64,000 bases of DNA from Fodinicola feengrottensis (GTDB lineage Bacteria > Actinomycetota > Actinomycetes > Mycobacteriales > HKI-0501). Made by a program: the position numbers and the translations under genes. Every line of letters starts with the position of its first letter. Position 1 is the stretch's first letter. The stretch covers positions 1-64,000 of the forward strand of contig NZ_WOTO01000042.1 of assembly GCF_010993775.1 (NCBI RefSeq), read 5' to 3'. The notes under the pieces are model-generated. The model saw only the letters and a list, made by a program, of their open reading frames with translations, had not been told where the DNA came from and did no database searches. This document shows positions 27,036-36,232 of this stretch, piece after piece.

Positions 27036-28567
27036 TCACGCGGCCTTTCCGGTCCGGAGTTCGACGGCCTGGTCGACGTCGTCGCCGGCCGGCATGGTGC
27101 GGCCGGCGAGATCGCAGACCGTCCAGGAGATGCGCAGCACCCGGTCATAGCCGCGGGCCGACAGGGCACCGTTCTCGAATGCCATGTCGAGCGTCCGCCG
27201 GACCGACCGCGGGAGTCTGAAGTTCTGCCGCAGCGACGGACCGGGCACGTCGGCGTTGGTGGCCCAGCCGTACGGCCGCCAACGGTCCGCCGCCGCCTCG
27301 CGGGCGAGCCGCACCCGTTCCCCGGACCGCCGCCGAGCTCTCCAGTTGATCCGTTGGCCCCAGCAATGCCCCCGGACGGACCGGCAACAGCTTCACCTGC
27401 AGGTCGATCCGGTCCAGCAGCGGCCCGGAGATCTTGCGCAGGTAACGCCGGCGGGTAGCCGCCGGACAGGTGCAGAGAGCATCGCCTCTGGGACTGGGGC
27501 GCACGGGCACGGCACGGATTCGCCGCGACGACCAGCTGCACGCGGCTGGGATACGTCACGATGCCGGCGGCCCGGGAGATCTGCACCTGGCCACGCTCCA
27601 GCGGTTGCCGCAGCGACTCGAGCACGCCTCTCGGGAACTCGGGAGCTTCGTCGAGGAAGAGCACGCCTCGATGGGCCAGCGAGAGCGCACCGGGGCGAGC
27701 CAGCCCAGCGCCACCGCCGACCAGCGCCGGCATCGTGGTGGTGTGATGCGGGGCCTGGTATGGCGGGCGGCGGATCAGCGCGCAGTCGGGCGGCAGCACC
27801 CCGGCGATCGAGTGCACCGCGGTCACCTCCAGAGACTCGTGCTCGGACAGCGGCGGCAGCAGGCCCGGCATCCGTTCGGCGAGCATCGTCTTGCCAGACC
27901 CGGGCGGCCCCACCATCGCGAGGTGATGGCCACCGGCGGCGGCGATCTCCACCGCGGCCCGGCCGTCCGGCTGGCCGACCACGTCGGCCAGGTCCAGCCC
28001 ACTGTCCTGGTCCGGGTCGACCTCCGGCGCCGGCTCGTCCGGGATCTCCAGCGTGCCGCGCAACATGGCCAGCAGGTCCGCGAGGTTGTCCACCCCGACG
28101 ACCCGCAGGTCGGCGCTGACCAGCCGCGCCTCGGCGGCGTTGCCGGCCGGCACGACCACCCGGCCGATCCCGGCCCGGCTGGCCGCCAGCACCGCCGGCA
28201 GCACGCCCCGGACCGTACGAATCCGGCCGTCCAACGCCAGCTCGCCGACCAGCACGGTGTCCCGCAACGCCCCGGCGGGCAACACCCCGGCGGCCTGCAG
28301 GATGGCGACCGCCATCGCCACGTCGAAGCCACTGCCCTGTTTGCGCACCGAGGCCGGCGACAGGTTGACGGTGATCCTGCTGGTCGGCCAGCCCTCGCCG
28401 GAATTCGTCACGGCCGCCCGCAGCCGGTCCCGGGCCTGGCCGAGCGCGGTGTCCGGCAGGCCGGTGATCACCAGCTTGGGCAGGCCCTGGCTGAGGTCCG
28501 CCTCGACCTCCACCAGATAGCCCTCGATGCCCAACAACGCCACCGAACGGGCCCTCGCGACGCTCAC
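27036..28567 (-). CDS. comM: ComM/YifB-family Mg-chelatase-like ATPase (frameshifted)
   Basis: A hexameric AAA+ helicase-like protein that promotes branch migration in transformation. Starting at GTG 28567 it reads VARARSVALLGIEGYLVEVE, then the N-terminal Lon-like fold, Walker A MVGPPGSGKTMLAERMPGLL, the PPYQAPHHTTTMPAL segment and VLFLDEAPEFPRGVLESLRQ. Frame breaks near 27470 and near 27300-27330 precede the C-terminus LPRSVRRTLDMAFENGALSA. GTG overlaps the yraN stop (GTGA). Confidence 0.93.
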
Positions 28568-28929
28568 AGCACCCCTCGCAGGTGCTCGACCTGGGTGCCC
28601 AAGGTGGTCGAGAGCAGCACTTCGACCACGTCGAAACGCAGGGTCGGAGCGTGCTTGCCGGAGTCGGCGAGCCACATCCCGGCGAGCTTGCGCAGCCGAT
28701 TCGCCTTCTCCGGCGACACCGCCTCCGCCGGCCGGCCGAACCTGGTGCCGCGCCTGGTCTTCACCTCGCAGAAGACCAACGCATCGCCGTCCCTGGCGAC
28801 CACGTCGATCTCGCCCGCCCGGCAGCGCCAGTTGCGGTCCTCGACCGCCATCCCAGACTCGCGCAGGTGCCTTACCGCGACCTCCTCCCCGAACCTGCCC
28901 ACCGCGTTACTGATCCCCATGCCGACCAC
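28564..28929 (-). CDS. yraN: YraN, UPF0102 nuclease-like protein
   Basis: A 121-residue restriction-endonuclease-fold protein normally found between rnhB and comM. It has the family core VGRFGEEVAVRHLRESGM, RAGEIDVVARDGDALVFCEV and KTRRGTRFGRP. The GTG at 28929 has GGGGAGG 7 nt upstream; an in-frame ATG lies at 28920. The cellular role is unsettled; it is linked to recombination or Holliday-junction processing by fold and context. Confidence 0.93.
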   Translation of the reverse strand: MVGMGISNAVGRFGEEVAVRHLRESGMAVEDRNWRCRAGEIDVVARDGDALVFCEVKTRRGTRFGRPAEAVSPEKANRLRKLAGMWLADSGKHAPTLRFDVVEVLLSTTLGTQVEHLRGVL

Positions 28930-29086
28930 GTCGCACCCTCCCCGCGCCGAGCGACCAGCCGCCGGTGCGTACGCCGGAAATCCTGCCGGCGGGGACGGGT
29001 GGTGGGACGGGGACGAGGGAGATCTGTGGATGGCGGGCGGGGCTGGGGATAACCCGGTAAGGGCCCCAAGATGTGCTACCGAGCGG

Positions 29087-30350
29087 TCACTGGCCCGGCA
29101 GGCCCGCCGCGCGTCGCGCGAAGAAGCCCTCGGCCTGTTCGTCGGTCATCGCGACCCGGCCGGCCGGCTGGGACGCGACCGGCGCACGGCGTACGTCCGC
29201 GTGGCTCTGCCATTTGGTCGTCTTCCACGGGCTCGCCGACTCGGTGGCGAGGATGTCGTGGGTCAGTTCAGCGCGTGTCCCGGTAGCAGGAACCGAAGGC
29301 GCCCTCGTCGAAGCGCAGCACCCGTCCGAGCGCGTAGCCGAGCGAATACTCATGCCAGGAGCCGTAGGTCGCCTGGCTCAGCTCACCGGCCTGGGTGATC
29401 AGCCGCTCAGCGGCGGCGCGGTCGCAGTATCGGGCGGCCAACCCCCAGCGGATCACGTTGACGGCCCGCCCGTAGTCATAGCCGGCGACGGTGTCGACCA
29501 CCTCGTCACCGGTCATCATCTCGGCGTCCCGGAAGGCCGCCTCGTACTCCAGGATCATCCCCATCAGGTCGATGGTCTCCTCCAGCGCGTCCTGCGGGAT
29601 CTCCTTGCCGCGAGCCCAGGTGAGGAACTCGTTCCGCCAGACCTTGACCGGCAGCGAAGCCGCCGCCGGCCCACCGAGATGCCGCCGCATCGACAGCAGC
29701 ACCTGGATCGCCGGGTCGCTGTTGTCCGCCTCGAACAGATAGCCGAGCTGCTGGGACCAGGCGTCGGCGCTCTCGATCCCCCAGTCGTCGCGCAGCCGCT
29801 GCATGTCCGCGGTGTAGTCGCCGCAGTACGTGTTGATCGTACTGTTCCACACCACACCGTTGGACACGGCCAGGTGCGCGCCGCAGGCCAGCCCATGCGC
29901 GAGCGGCCCACGGGTCGGCCCGCGCCCAGTGGTGATCAGCTTGTCGTGCACGAACCGGCCCGGCGGTCGGCCCGGTTCGCTCAGCCAGTCCTGGATCATG
30001 TCGTGGCTGAACGCGGCCTCGATCGGGGTGCCGCGGTTGACCACGAACCAGCGCGCGCGGTGGCTGTCGTTGCTGGCCAGGTTCTCCCACTGGGCGCAGA
30101 ACATCACCCAGTCGTCGTCCAGCTCGTCGAGCTCACCAATCGTGCACACGTCCAGGAACTGCCGGCCCAGCTCCTTACGCAGCGGCAGCGAGTACGCCTC
30201 GCCCGTACCGTCGACGAGGGCGTCGCCGTCGCTCTTGGGGACCTTCAGGTAGACCTCGCCGAGCCCGACGATGCGCTGGTACGAGGCGAGGTCGCCGCGG
30301 CTCTTCGCGGCGTGGAGCTGCTGCTCCAGATCGGTCGGCGGCTGCCACAC
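29087..30350 (-). CDS. DUF1266-domain protein (frameshift near the C-terminus)
   Basis: About 420 residues when joined. The C-terminal DUF1266 signature is visible: DYGRAVNVIRWGLAARYCDR, SWHEYSLGYALGRVL. The main frame stops at 29268, but a neighbouring frame continues THDILATESASPWKTTKWQS to 29087, the kind of tail family members have, so an indel near 29275 is likely. The function of DUF1266 is unknown. It lies between DUF2469 and yraN, where most relatives have nothing. The gap 28930-29086 shows nothing else. Confidence 0.7.
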
Positions 30351-30420
30351 CTTGCGAAGGGTCCTCTCAGACGAAGTTCTTCGCCGACCAGCCTAGGTGT
30401 ACCGCCAACGCACCGATCAG

Positions 30421-30760
30421 CTACTCGGCATCGTCACTCACCCGATCGACCGCGTCACGCCCAGGACTCTCGGTCCGATAACGACCGGGCGTCGTCGCCG
30501 TACGAGAGGTGTCCACGTCCGACCCGCCAGGACCGACATCGGGCGTGTACGTGCCCAGCACCGGCTCCGCGCTCTCGGAGGTCGCCTCGGCCCGATGCAC
30601 CCCGCCCGGGTCCATATCCGCCGGCCGCTGCTCACCGCGGCCCTGGTCGGCGTGCAGGTCCGGGAAGGCCTCCTGCGGGCTCGTACGCCCCTGTCCGGCG
30701 TCGGGTGGCACGGGCGGCGCCGTTCTGCTGCGCCGCGCTGTCATATCGCTGGTCAGTCAT
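30421..30760 (-). CDS. Small hydrophilic hypothetical protein (frameshifted)
   Basis: The ATG at 30760 (MTDQRYDSAAQQNGAA) has GGAGGA directly upstream. After a frame break near 30710 the protein continues PPVPPDAGQGRTSPQEAFPD to SPGRDAVDRVSDDAE. It is rich in Pro, Gly, Asp and Thr, with no cysteines, membrane segment or recognised domain, and probably disordered. Placed between DUF2469 and DUF1266 in one direction. Confidence 0.5.
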
Positions 30761-30813
30761 CGATCCTCCTCCTCATCCCAGGTGGGATACCCCGGATGAG
30801 GAGGACGAATCGG

Positions 30814-31145
30814 TTACTCGCCGAACGGCGCCGACCCGTCGGACGGCAGCGAGATGTCCGGCTTGTCGAGTTCCTCGACGTTGACGTCCTTGAACGTCAC
30901 CACCCGGACGTTCTTCACGAACCGGGCCGGCCTGTACATGTCCCAGACCCACGCGTCGGACATCTCCAGCTCGAAGTAGACCTCGCCGTCCGCGCGTTGC
31001 GAACCTGCAGGTCAACCGCGTTGGCCAGATAGAACCGCCGCTCGGTCTCCACCACGTACGAGAACTGCCGGACGATGTCCCTGTACTCCCGGTAGAGCTG
31101 AAGCTCCATCTCGGTCTCGTACTTCTCAAGATCTTCCGCACTCAC
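30814..31145 (-). CDS. DUF2469-family protein (frameshifted)
   Basis: A short acidic protein found almost only in actinobacteria next to rnhB. It starts (GTG) MSAEDLEKYETEMELQLYRE, then YRDIVRQFSYVVETERRFYL. A frame break near 30990-31000 follows, then DGEVYFELEMSDAWVWDMYR and FVKNVRVVTFKDVNVEEL. Function unknown; conserved position suggests a link to RNA or translation. Confidence 0.9.
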
Positions 31146-31250
31146 TCAGCCAACACCCCCTCCAACTGCACATCATCGCTTACCGCGATCGATACGTGAC
31201 GCTGTGACCCCTTCAACGTCGAAACGTTGATGAACGACGACCGATGGATC

Positions 31251-31853
31251 TCACACGCGCCGTGCTCGCGCGAGCGCGGCCGTGTGTTCGGCGGTGATGT
31301 AGCCCTTGTGCCGAGCGAAATCGTACTGCGGCCAGGCCTCGTGCAGCTCCACCATGAGCCGGTCCCTGGTCACCTTGGCCAACACCGAGGCGGCCGCGAT
31401 GCACGCGACCACCCGGTCCCCCTTGGGCACTGCCAGCGCCGGAGCGCAGAAACCGTCCACCCGGAAGCCGTCGGTCAGCACGTACTGCGCTCTCTGATCC
31501 AGCAGCCCCACAGCGCGGCGCATGCCGTCAATATTGGCAGCGTGCACGCCACGGTGGTCGACATCGGGCGTGTCGACGACCACCACCGCGTACGCCGAAG
31601 CGCGTGCGATGACCTCGTCATAGACCCGGTCGCGGCTGGCTGGGGTGAGCAACTTCGAGTCGGCCAACCCGGGCACCTCTCCGCGCCGGCCCGGCGGCAG
31701 GGAACAGGCGGCGACCACCAACGGCCCCGCACAGGCCCCGCGACCAGCCTCGTCGGCGCCGGCGATCCGGTCGAACCCACGCCGGCGAAGTGCCTGCTCC
31801 ATGGCGTACATGCCGGCCTCGCGGCGGATGACGGTCCTGGGTGGAGCCAACAT
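31251..31853 (-). CDS. rnhB: RnhB, ribonuclease HII
   Basis: Removes ribonucleotides misincorporated in DNA. The catalytic Asp-Glu pair is in IAGADEAGRGACAGPLVVAA. Further acidic residues lie in LTDGFRVDGF and GDRVVACIAAASVLAKVTRD, and the C-terminal motif is DFARHKGYITAEHTAAL. The ATG at 31853 overlaps the stop of the Nudix gene by one base (TGATG). Length is slightly under 210 residues, normal for actinobacteria. Confidence 0.95.
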   Translation of the reverse strand: MLAPPRTVIRREAGMYAMEQALRRRGFDRIAGADEAGRGACAGPLVVAACSLPPGRRGEVPGLADSKLLTPASRDRVYDEVIARASAYAVVVVDTPDVDHRGVHAANIDGMRRAVGLLDQRAQYVLTDGFRVDGFCAPALAVPKGDRVVACIAAASVLAKVTRDRLMVELHEAWPQYDFARHKGYITAEHTAALARARRV

Positions 31854-32314
31854 CAGACCGCCTCTCGGATCAGGTCGGGCAACTCGGTGGGAAAGAACAG
31901 CTCGTCGGTCGCCGCCAGCTCGTCCGCGCTCCACCAGCGGTAGCCGTGGCACGACCGGCGCTCGACATCCTCCCAGCCACTGCTGTCGACCTCCAGGAAA
32001 CCGCAGCGCAGAACGAAAAACGTATTGGTCTGGCGATAGAACCTGCCCTCGAACGTGAAGCGCGCCTCGTCGTCGTGGAAAACCGGGCCGGTCAGTTCCT
32101 CGGGCGACGCCCGCAGTCCGGTCTCCTCGGCCAGCTCACGGACGGCGGCCCGCAGCGTGTCCTCTCCCCGGCCGATGCCGCCACCAACAGTGATCCAATA
32201 CGGCGGTTTGTTCGGTTCGCCCGGATCGAAAGCATGCATCATCAACAGCCGCGCGTCCGGATTGATGAGCAGCACTCGGGCACCGGCCCGTTCGATCACG
32301 TCGTCAGCGGTCAT
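31853..32314 (-). CDS. Nudix hydrolase
   Basis: A 153-residue Nudix-fold hydrolase. The Nudix box is GGGIGRGEDTLRAAVRELAE followed by ETGL, with the REx2EExGL core intact. The start MTADDVIERAGARVLLINPD is typical of MutT-like sanitising enzymes; the substrate cannot be told. It is translationally linked to rnhB downstream (TGATG) and lies directly after lepB copy 1. Confidence 0.9.
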   Translation of the reverse strand: MTADDVIERAGARVLLINPDARLLMMHAFDPGEPNKPPYWITVGGGIGRGEDTLRAAVRELAEETGLRASPEELTGPVFHDDEARFTFEGRFYRQTNTFFVLRCGFLEVDSSGWEDVERRSCHGYRWWSADELAATDELFFPTELPDLIREAV

Positions 32315-32327
32315 CCTGCCCCACACC

Positions 32328-32924
32328 CTACTGCGAGGGTACGTGCGAAAAAAAAAAAAACGTCCGGCACCGGCAGACTGGACGCGCGCGACAGCGGCCA
32401 GTAGATCCGCCACACCGGACCGATGACGCTGGCGACCGGCACGGTGCCGGAGCTGTCGTCCAGATGAAAGCGCGAGTCGCCCGAGATCGGCCGATGTCGC
32501 CGAGCAGGAAGATCCGGTCTTTGGGAACTCGCACGTCGAACGGGACCATCGACGGCACATCGACGGGATACAGATACAGCTCGGTCAGCGCGTACCCGTT
32601 GACGCTCACCTTGCCGGCCGCATCGCAGCACTTCACGTGATCGCCACCGATTCCGATGACCCGCTTGGGAAAGGTCGACTCCTGCGCACTGACTCCCCAA
32701 CTCGGCGGCGCGGTGAAGATCACGATCTCACCACGCTGTGCGGCTCCGGCTTGCTTGCGGACCAGAATCCGGTCGTTGAGCTGAAGAGTCGGCCCCATCG
32801 AGGCGGACAAGACGGTGAAGGCACGGTACGAGGCCAGTCCGCCAACGACCGCGGCCACGACGACGAGCATGACCACACAAGCCACGATCAGAACGCCCAG
32901 CGCCCAGCGCCGGGTGGCTGCCAT
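32328..32924 (-). CDS. lepB: Type I signal peptidase, tandem copy 1 (frameshifted)
   Basis: An S26A signal peptidase: one N-terminal membrane anchor (WALGVLIVACVVMLVVVAAV), nucleophile Ser in LSASMGPTL, general-base Lys in FPKRVIGIGGDHV. A frame break near 32500 shifts SGDSRFHLDDSSGTVP into another frame. The 3' end crosses an A13 run (32348-32360) that encodes four Phe and cannot be trusted; ending SHVPSQ at 32328 aligns with the tails of the neighbouring copies. The other possible stop, 32311, would overlap the Nudix ATG. It is the most divergent of the five copies. Confidence 0.85.
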   Translation of the reverse strand: MAATRRWALGVLIVACVVMLVVVAAVVGGLASYRAFTVLSASMGPTLQLNDRILVRKQAGAAQRGEIVIFTAPPSWGVSAQESTFPKRVIGIGGDHVKCCDAAGKVSVNGYALTELYLYPVDVPSMVPFDVRVPKDRIFLLGDIGRSRATRAFIWTTAPAPCRSPASSVRCGGSTGRCRARPVCRCRTFFFFSHVPSQ

Positions 32925-32928
32925 CGCC

Positions 32929-33543
32929 TTACTTCTTCGGCGCCGGGACCGACGCGAAGGTCGCCGGGACGCCCAGTCCGGTCCACCGGTTGAGGGGCCA
33001 GTACGTGGCGAAAGCCTCGCCTTGGACATTGCTGATCGGGACAGTGCCCGAGTCCATCGCCAGGTAGATCCGGGAATCCCCGGAATTGCCGCGATGGTCA
33101 CCCATAACGAAAATCCGGCCGGCCGGCACGGTGATGTCGAACCGGATGTCCGACGGCCGGTCGCCAGGGCGCACGTACGGCTCGGTCAGCCCATATCCGT
33201 TGACGGTGACCTGACCAGCCGCGTTGCAGCACACCACGTGGTCACCGGGCGTACCGATGACCCGCTTGATGAAGATCTTCTCGTCCGGTGGCGCGTTCCA
33301 GCCGACCGGTGGCTGGAAGACGATGATCTCGCCACGCTCGGGCGCCCTGAAGTCGTAGACGATCTTGTTGACCAGCACCTGGTCATTCACCAGGAGCGTG
33401 TCCTCCATGGACTCGGACGGAATATAGAACGTCTGCACCGCGAACTGACGGACCACCAGGGCCACCACCAGCGCGATGACCACCAGGATCGGCAGTTCCA
33501 CCCAGAACGGCAGCCGGCGGCGCCGGGTACGTGACTCTGACAT
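32929..33543 (-). CDS. lepB: Type I signal peptidase, tandem copy 2
   Basis: Intact, 204 residues. The anchor is LPILVVIALVVALVVRQFAV. Catalytic Ser lies in IPSESMEDTL and Lys in FIKRVIGTPGDHV. The box E region is MGDHRGNSGDSR. It cleaves signal peptides on the outer face of the membrane. Four nt separate it from copy 1. A basic N-terminus (SRTRRRRLPF) is shared with copies 3 and 4. Confidence 0.93.
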   Translation of the reverse strand: MSESRTRRRRLPFWVELPILVVIALVVALVVRQFAVQTFYIPSESMEDTLLVNDQVLVNKIVYDFRAPERGEIIVFQPPVGWNAPPDEKIFIKRVIGTPGDHVVCCNAAGQVTVNGYGLTEPYVRPGDRPSDIRFDITVPAGRIFVMGDHRGNSGDSRIYLAMDSGTVPISNVQGEAFATYWPLNRWTGLGVPATFASVPAPKK

Positions 33544-33556
33544 CGACTCCCCCTGC

Positions 33557-34174
33557 TCAGGACCGCGCGGCCGCGGGCACGTTGTCGAAAGTGGCTGGCA
33601 CGCTCAGCGGGGCCCATCGGGAGATCGGCCAGTAAATCGCGAAGGCTCGGCCCTCGACCGCGCTGATCGGGATGGTGCCGGACGAGTCGCCCAGGTGATA
33701 GCGGGAGTCACCGGAGATGTCCCGGTGATCGCCCAGTACGAACAGCCGGCCGGCCGGGACGGTGATCTGGAACCGGATCGTGGAGGGCTGGTTGCCGGGG
33801 AACAGGTACGGCTCTTGGAGGGCGTACCCATTCACGGTGACCTTGCCGGCCGCGTCGCAGCACACGACTTTGTCCCCCGGCTCCCCGATCGCCCGCTTGA
33901 TGAACTCCTTCTCGTCTGGCGGCGCTTTCCAGTTGGCCGGCGGCGCAAAGACGATGATCTCGCCCCGTTCGGGCGCCCGGAAGTCGTAAATCAGCTTGTT
34001 GACCAGCACCTTGTCGTCCAGCGCGAGGGTGTTCTGCATCGAGCCGGACGGGATGTAGAACGGCGCCAGCGCGAACTGGCGGACCACCAGCGCGACCACC
34101 AGGGCGATGACGACCAAAATCGGCAGCTCGAGCCAGAAGGGCAGCCGCCGACGGCGGGCCTGGGTTGCTTGCAT
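33557..34174 (-). CDS. lepB: Type I signal peptidase, tandem copy 3
   Basis: Intact, 205 residues, starting MQATQARRRRLPFWLELPIL. Catalytic Ser is in IPSGSMQNTL, Lys in FIKRAIGEPGDKV, box E LGDHRDISGDSRYHL. Very close to copies 2 and 4 (shared YDFRAPERGEIIVF and CCDAAGKVTVNGYAL), which points to recent tandem duplication. Confidence 0.93.
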   Translation of the reverse strand: MQATQARRRRLPFWLELPILVVIALVVALVVRQFALAPFYIPSGSMQNTLALDDKVLVNKLIYDFRAPERGEIIVFAPPANWKAPPDEKEFIKRAIGEPGDKVVCCDAAGKVTVNGYALQEPYLFPGNQPSTIRFQITVPAGRLFVLGDHRDISGDSRYHLGDSSGTIPISAVEGRAFAIYWPISRWAPLSVPATFDNVPAAARS

Positions 34175-34199
34175 CCGCGAAACCTGTGTCTTTCTCGGC

Positions 34200-34811
34200 T
34201 CAGGACCGCGGTGCCGCGGGCACGCCGTCAAAGATGGCCGGCACGCTCAGTGGCGCCCAGCGGGATATCGGCCAGTAAATCGCGAACGCCCGACCCTCGA
34301 CGCTCTTGATGGGAATCGTGCCGGACTGGTCGGTCAAGTGGTAGCGGGAGTCACCGGACACCTCGCGGTGGTCGCCGAGCACGAACAGCCGGCCGGCCGG
34401 AACCTCGATGCTGAACGGCATGCTCGACGGGACGTTGCCGGCGTACAGGTAGGGCTCGGTCAGCACGTACCCGTTCACGGTCACTTTTCCGGCCGCGTTG
34501 CAGCACACGACCTTGTCGCCCGGCGTCCCGATGACCCGCTTGATGAACTCCTGCTCGTTCGGCGGGGCGTCCCAGCTGGGCGGCGGCTGGAAGACGATGA
34601 TCTCGCCGCGCTCAGGCGCCCGGAAGTCATAGATCAGCTTGTTGACCAGCACCTTGTCGTTGATCTCGAGCGTGTGCTCCATCGACCCGGAGGGGATGTA
34701 GAACGTCTGCACGAGGAACGTACGGACCAGCAGCGCCAACACGAGAGCGAAGACGATGAGGATCGGCAGTTCGATCCAGAAGGAGAGACGCTTACGTTTT
34801 CGGTTGCTCAG
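34200..34811 (-). CDS. lepB: Type I signal peptidase, tandem copy 4 (unusual start)
   Basis: Catalytic Ser in IPSGSMEHTL, Lys in FIKRVIGTPGDKV, box E LGDHREVSGDSRYHL. Homology with copies 2 and 3 extends upstream of the first GTG (34742): NRKRKRLSFWIELPILIVFA holds the membrane anchor. The frame has no ATG/GTG/TTG at the expected place. A CTG at 34811 (giving LSNRKRKRLSF, 203 residues) matches the sister starts, so either CTG is used or a base is wrong. The gap 34812-34915 encodes nothing I recognise. Confidence 0.85.
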   Translation of the reverse strand: MSNRKRKRLSFWIELPILIVFALVLALLVRTFLVQTFYIPSGSMEHTLEINDKVLVNKLIYDFRAPERGEIIVFQPPPSWDAPPNEQEFIKRVIGTPGDKVVCCNAAGKVTVNGYVLTEPYLYAGNVPSSMPFSIEVPAGRLFVLGDHREVSGDSRYHLTDQSGTIPIKSVEGRAFAIYWPISRWAPLSVPAIFDGVPAAPRS

Positions 34812-34915
34812 CTCGCACCAAGGCAGCCTACGATGCCGGTCGCCGTCGGTGTTGCCCGGTACACGACCAGTTCGTGCCGCATCTGCCGCTTGACCACGAC
34901 TTTTTTACTTGGGCA

Positions 34916-35689
34916 TTAGGGATCGCGGCGGCCACGGACGCGTCTCGTACGGACCGGTAGGGCCAGCAGCGCTGAGGCGTTCAGGCCGCCGAAGGTGGCG
35001 GGGACGTCCAGCGAGCTGGTATGCGAGAACGGCCACACGATCACGAAAGCACGGCCGATGACGTCGTCGATGCTGATCGTGCCGTGCCACGTGTCGGTGA
35101 TGTGGTAGCGCGAGTCGGCCGAGATGGCCCGATGGTCGCCCAGCACGAACAGCCGGTTGGGTGCCACCTTGACCGGCCCGAAGGGGCGCTGCGAGAGGGG
35201 GGTGTTGTCGTAGACGTACGGCTCGTTCAGACCGAGCCCGTTGACCGTCACCCGGCCCTGCCGGTCACAGCAGCGCACAGTGTCCCCTTGGACCCCGATC
35301 ACCCGCTTGACCAGGTCCTTCTCACCCGGTGGAGTGGCGCCGAAGAGGCTGCCGATCCAGGCCAGCGTGACGGGGCCGAAACCGCTCGGCGGGGTCACGC
35401 CCTCGTCGTTCCAGTCGTCGGCCCCACGAAAGACGACCACCTCGCCGCGCTTGGGATCGCGCACGGTGTAGATGATCTTGTTGACCAGGATCTTGTCGCC
35501 GATCCGGAGGGTCTCCTCCATCGATCCGGACGGGACCGTGAAGGGCTGCACCAGGAAGGCCTTGACCAGGATGGCGATCGCGACCGCGACACCGGTCAGC
35601 AGCAGGGTTTCCTGCCACAGGGCCAGCGGCCGGCGCTCCCGGATGGCCCGGTGACGCCCGCCACGGTGCGCGTGACCGTGGCTGGGCAC
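34916..35689 (-). CDS. lepB: Type I signal peptidase, tandem copy 5 (longest)
   Basis: 257 residues, the LepB form usually found beside rplS. A His/Arg-rich cytoplasmic start (SHGHAHRGGRHR) precedes an anchor (LLLTGVAVAIAILVKAFLV). Catalytic Ser is in VPSGSMEETL and Lys in LVKRVIGVQGDTV. Box E is LGDHRAISADSRYHI. An insertion of about 30 residues after the first catalytic motif and a C-terminal basic tail distinguish it from copies 1-4. GTG start at 35689. Confidence 0.93.
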   Translation of the reverse strand: MPSHGHAHRGGRHRAIRERRPLALWQETLLLTGVAVAIAILVKAFLVQPFTVPSGSMEETLRIGDKILVNKIIYTVRDPKRGEVVVFRGADDWNDEGVTPPSGFGPVTLAWIGSLFGATPPGEKDLVKRVIGVQGDTVRCCDRQGRVTVNGLGLNEPYVYDNTPLSQRPFGPVKVAPNRLFVLGDHRAISADSRYHITDTWHGTISIDDVIGRAFVIVWPFSHTSSLDVPATFGGLNASALLALPVRTRRVRGRRDP

Positions 35690-35717
35690 CGAGGTTCTAC
35701 GCGACGAAGGACCGCGC

Positions 35718-36073
35718 TCAGCGCGCGATCGCCTCGCGCTTCTCCTTGATCTTGGCGGCCTTGCCGCGCAGGTCGCGCAGGTAGTAGAGCTTCGCGCGAC
35801 GCACGTCGCCGCGGGTCACCACCTCGATCTTGTCGATCACCGGGGTGTGCACCGGAAAGGTCCGCTCGACGCCGACGCCGAAGCTGATCTTGCGGACGGT
35901 GAAGGTCTCCCGCACGCCCGAACCCTGGCGGCGGATAACCGCGCCCTGGAAGATCTGGATCCTGGAGCGGTTGCCCTCGACGACCCGTACGTGCACCTTG
36001 GGGTGTCACCGGGACGGAAGGCCGGGATGTCGGACCGGAGCGAGGCGGTGTCGACCGCATCCAGGGTGTTCAT
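35718..36073 (-). CDS. rplS: RplS, 50S ribosomal protein L19 (frameshifted)
   Basis: L19 at the 30S-50S interface. The start MNTLDAVDTASLRSDIPAFR is followed by PGDT. A missing base in the C-run near 36000 then shifts the frame into VHVRVVEGNRSRIQIFQGAV and the rest through AAKIKEKREAIAR. The core FQGAVIRRQGSGVRETFTVR is classic. trmD lies upstream and lepB downstream, the universal order. Confidence 0.95.
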
Positions 36074-36232
36074 CGTGAAATCGCTTCCTCGTCGTTCAAC
36101 TGGCGCGGCACACGCGTGGGGCTGCACCGGACGTTTAAGGGCTAACGGTCTGTAACTCTGCGCATCCGCAAGGGCGGGCGGCAACCTGTCTATGGTGCCA
36201 CAGCGCGTACGCGGCGGTAAAACCGGTGCCGC

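Noticed and set aside
31200..31240. TCAACGTCGAAACGTTGA palindrome between rnhB and DUF2469 as an operator
   Set aside because: It lies between two genes transcribed in the same direction with no other promoter signal; too weak to annotate.
32348..32360. A13 run that could be read as a slippage-controlled site in a signal peptidase gene
   Set aside because: A similar A12 run occurs in an unrelated gene, and both produce Phe runs absent from relatives. Sequencing artefact is more likely than programmed slippage.
34812..34915. Leader peptide MRHELVVYRATPTATGIVG before lepB copy 4
   Set aside because: A 24-codon frame with no ribosome-binding site and no conserved features; chance in GC-rich DNA.
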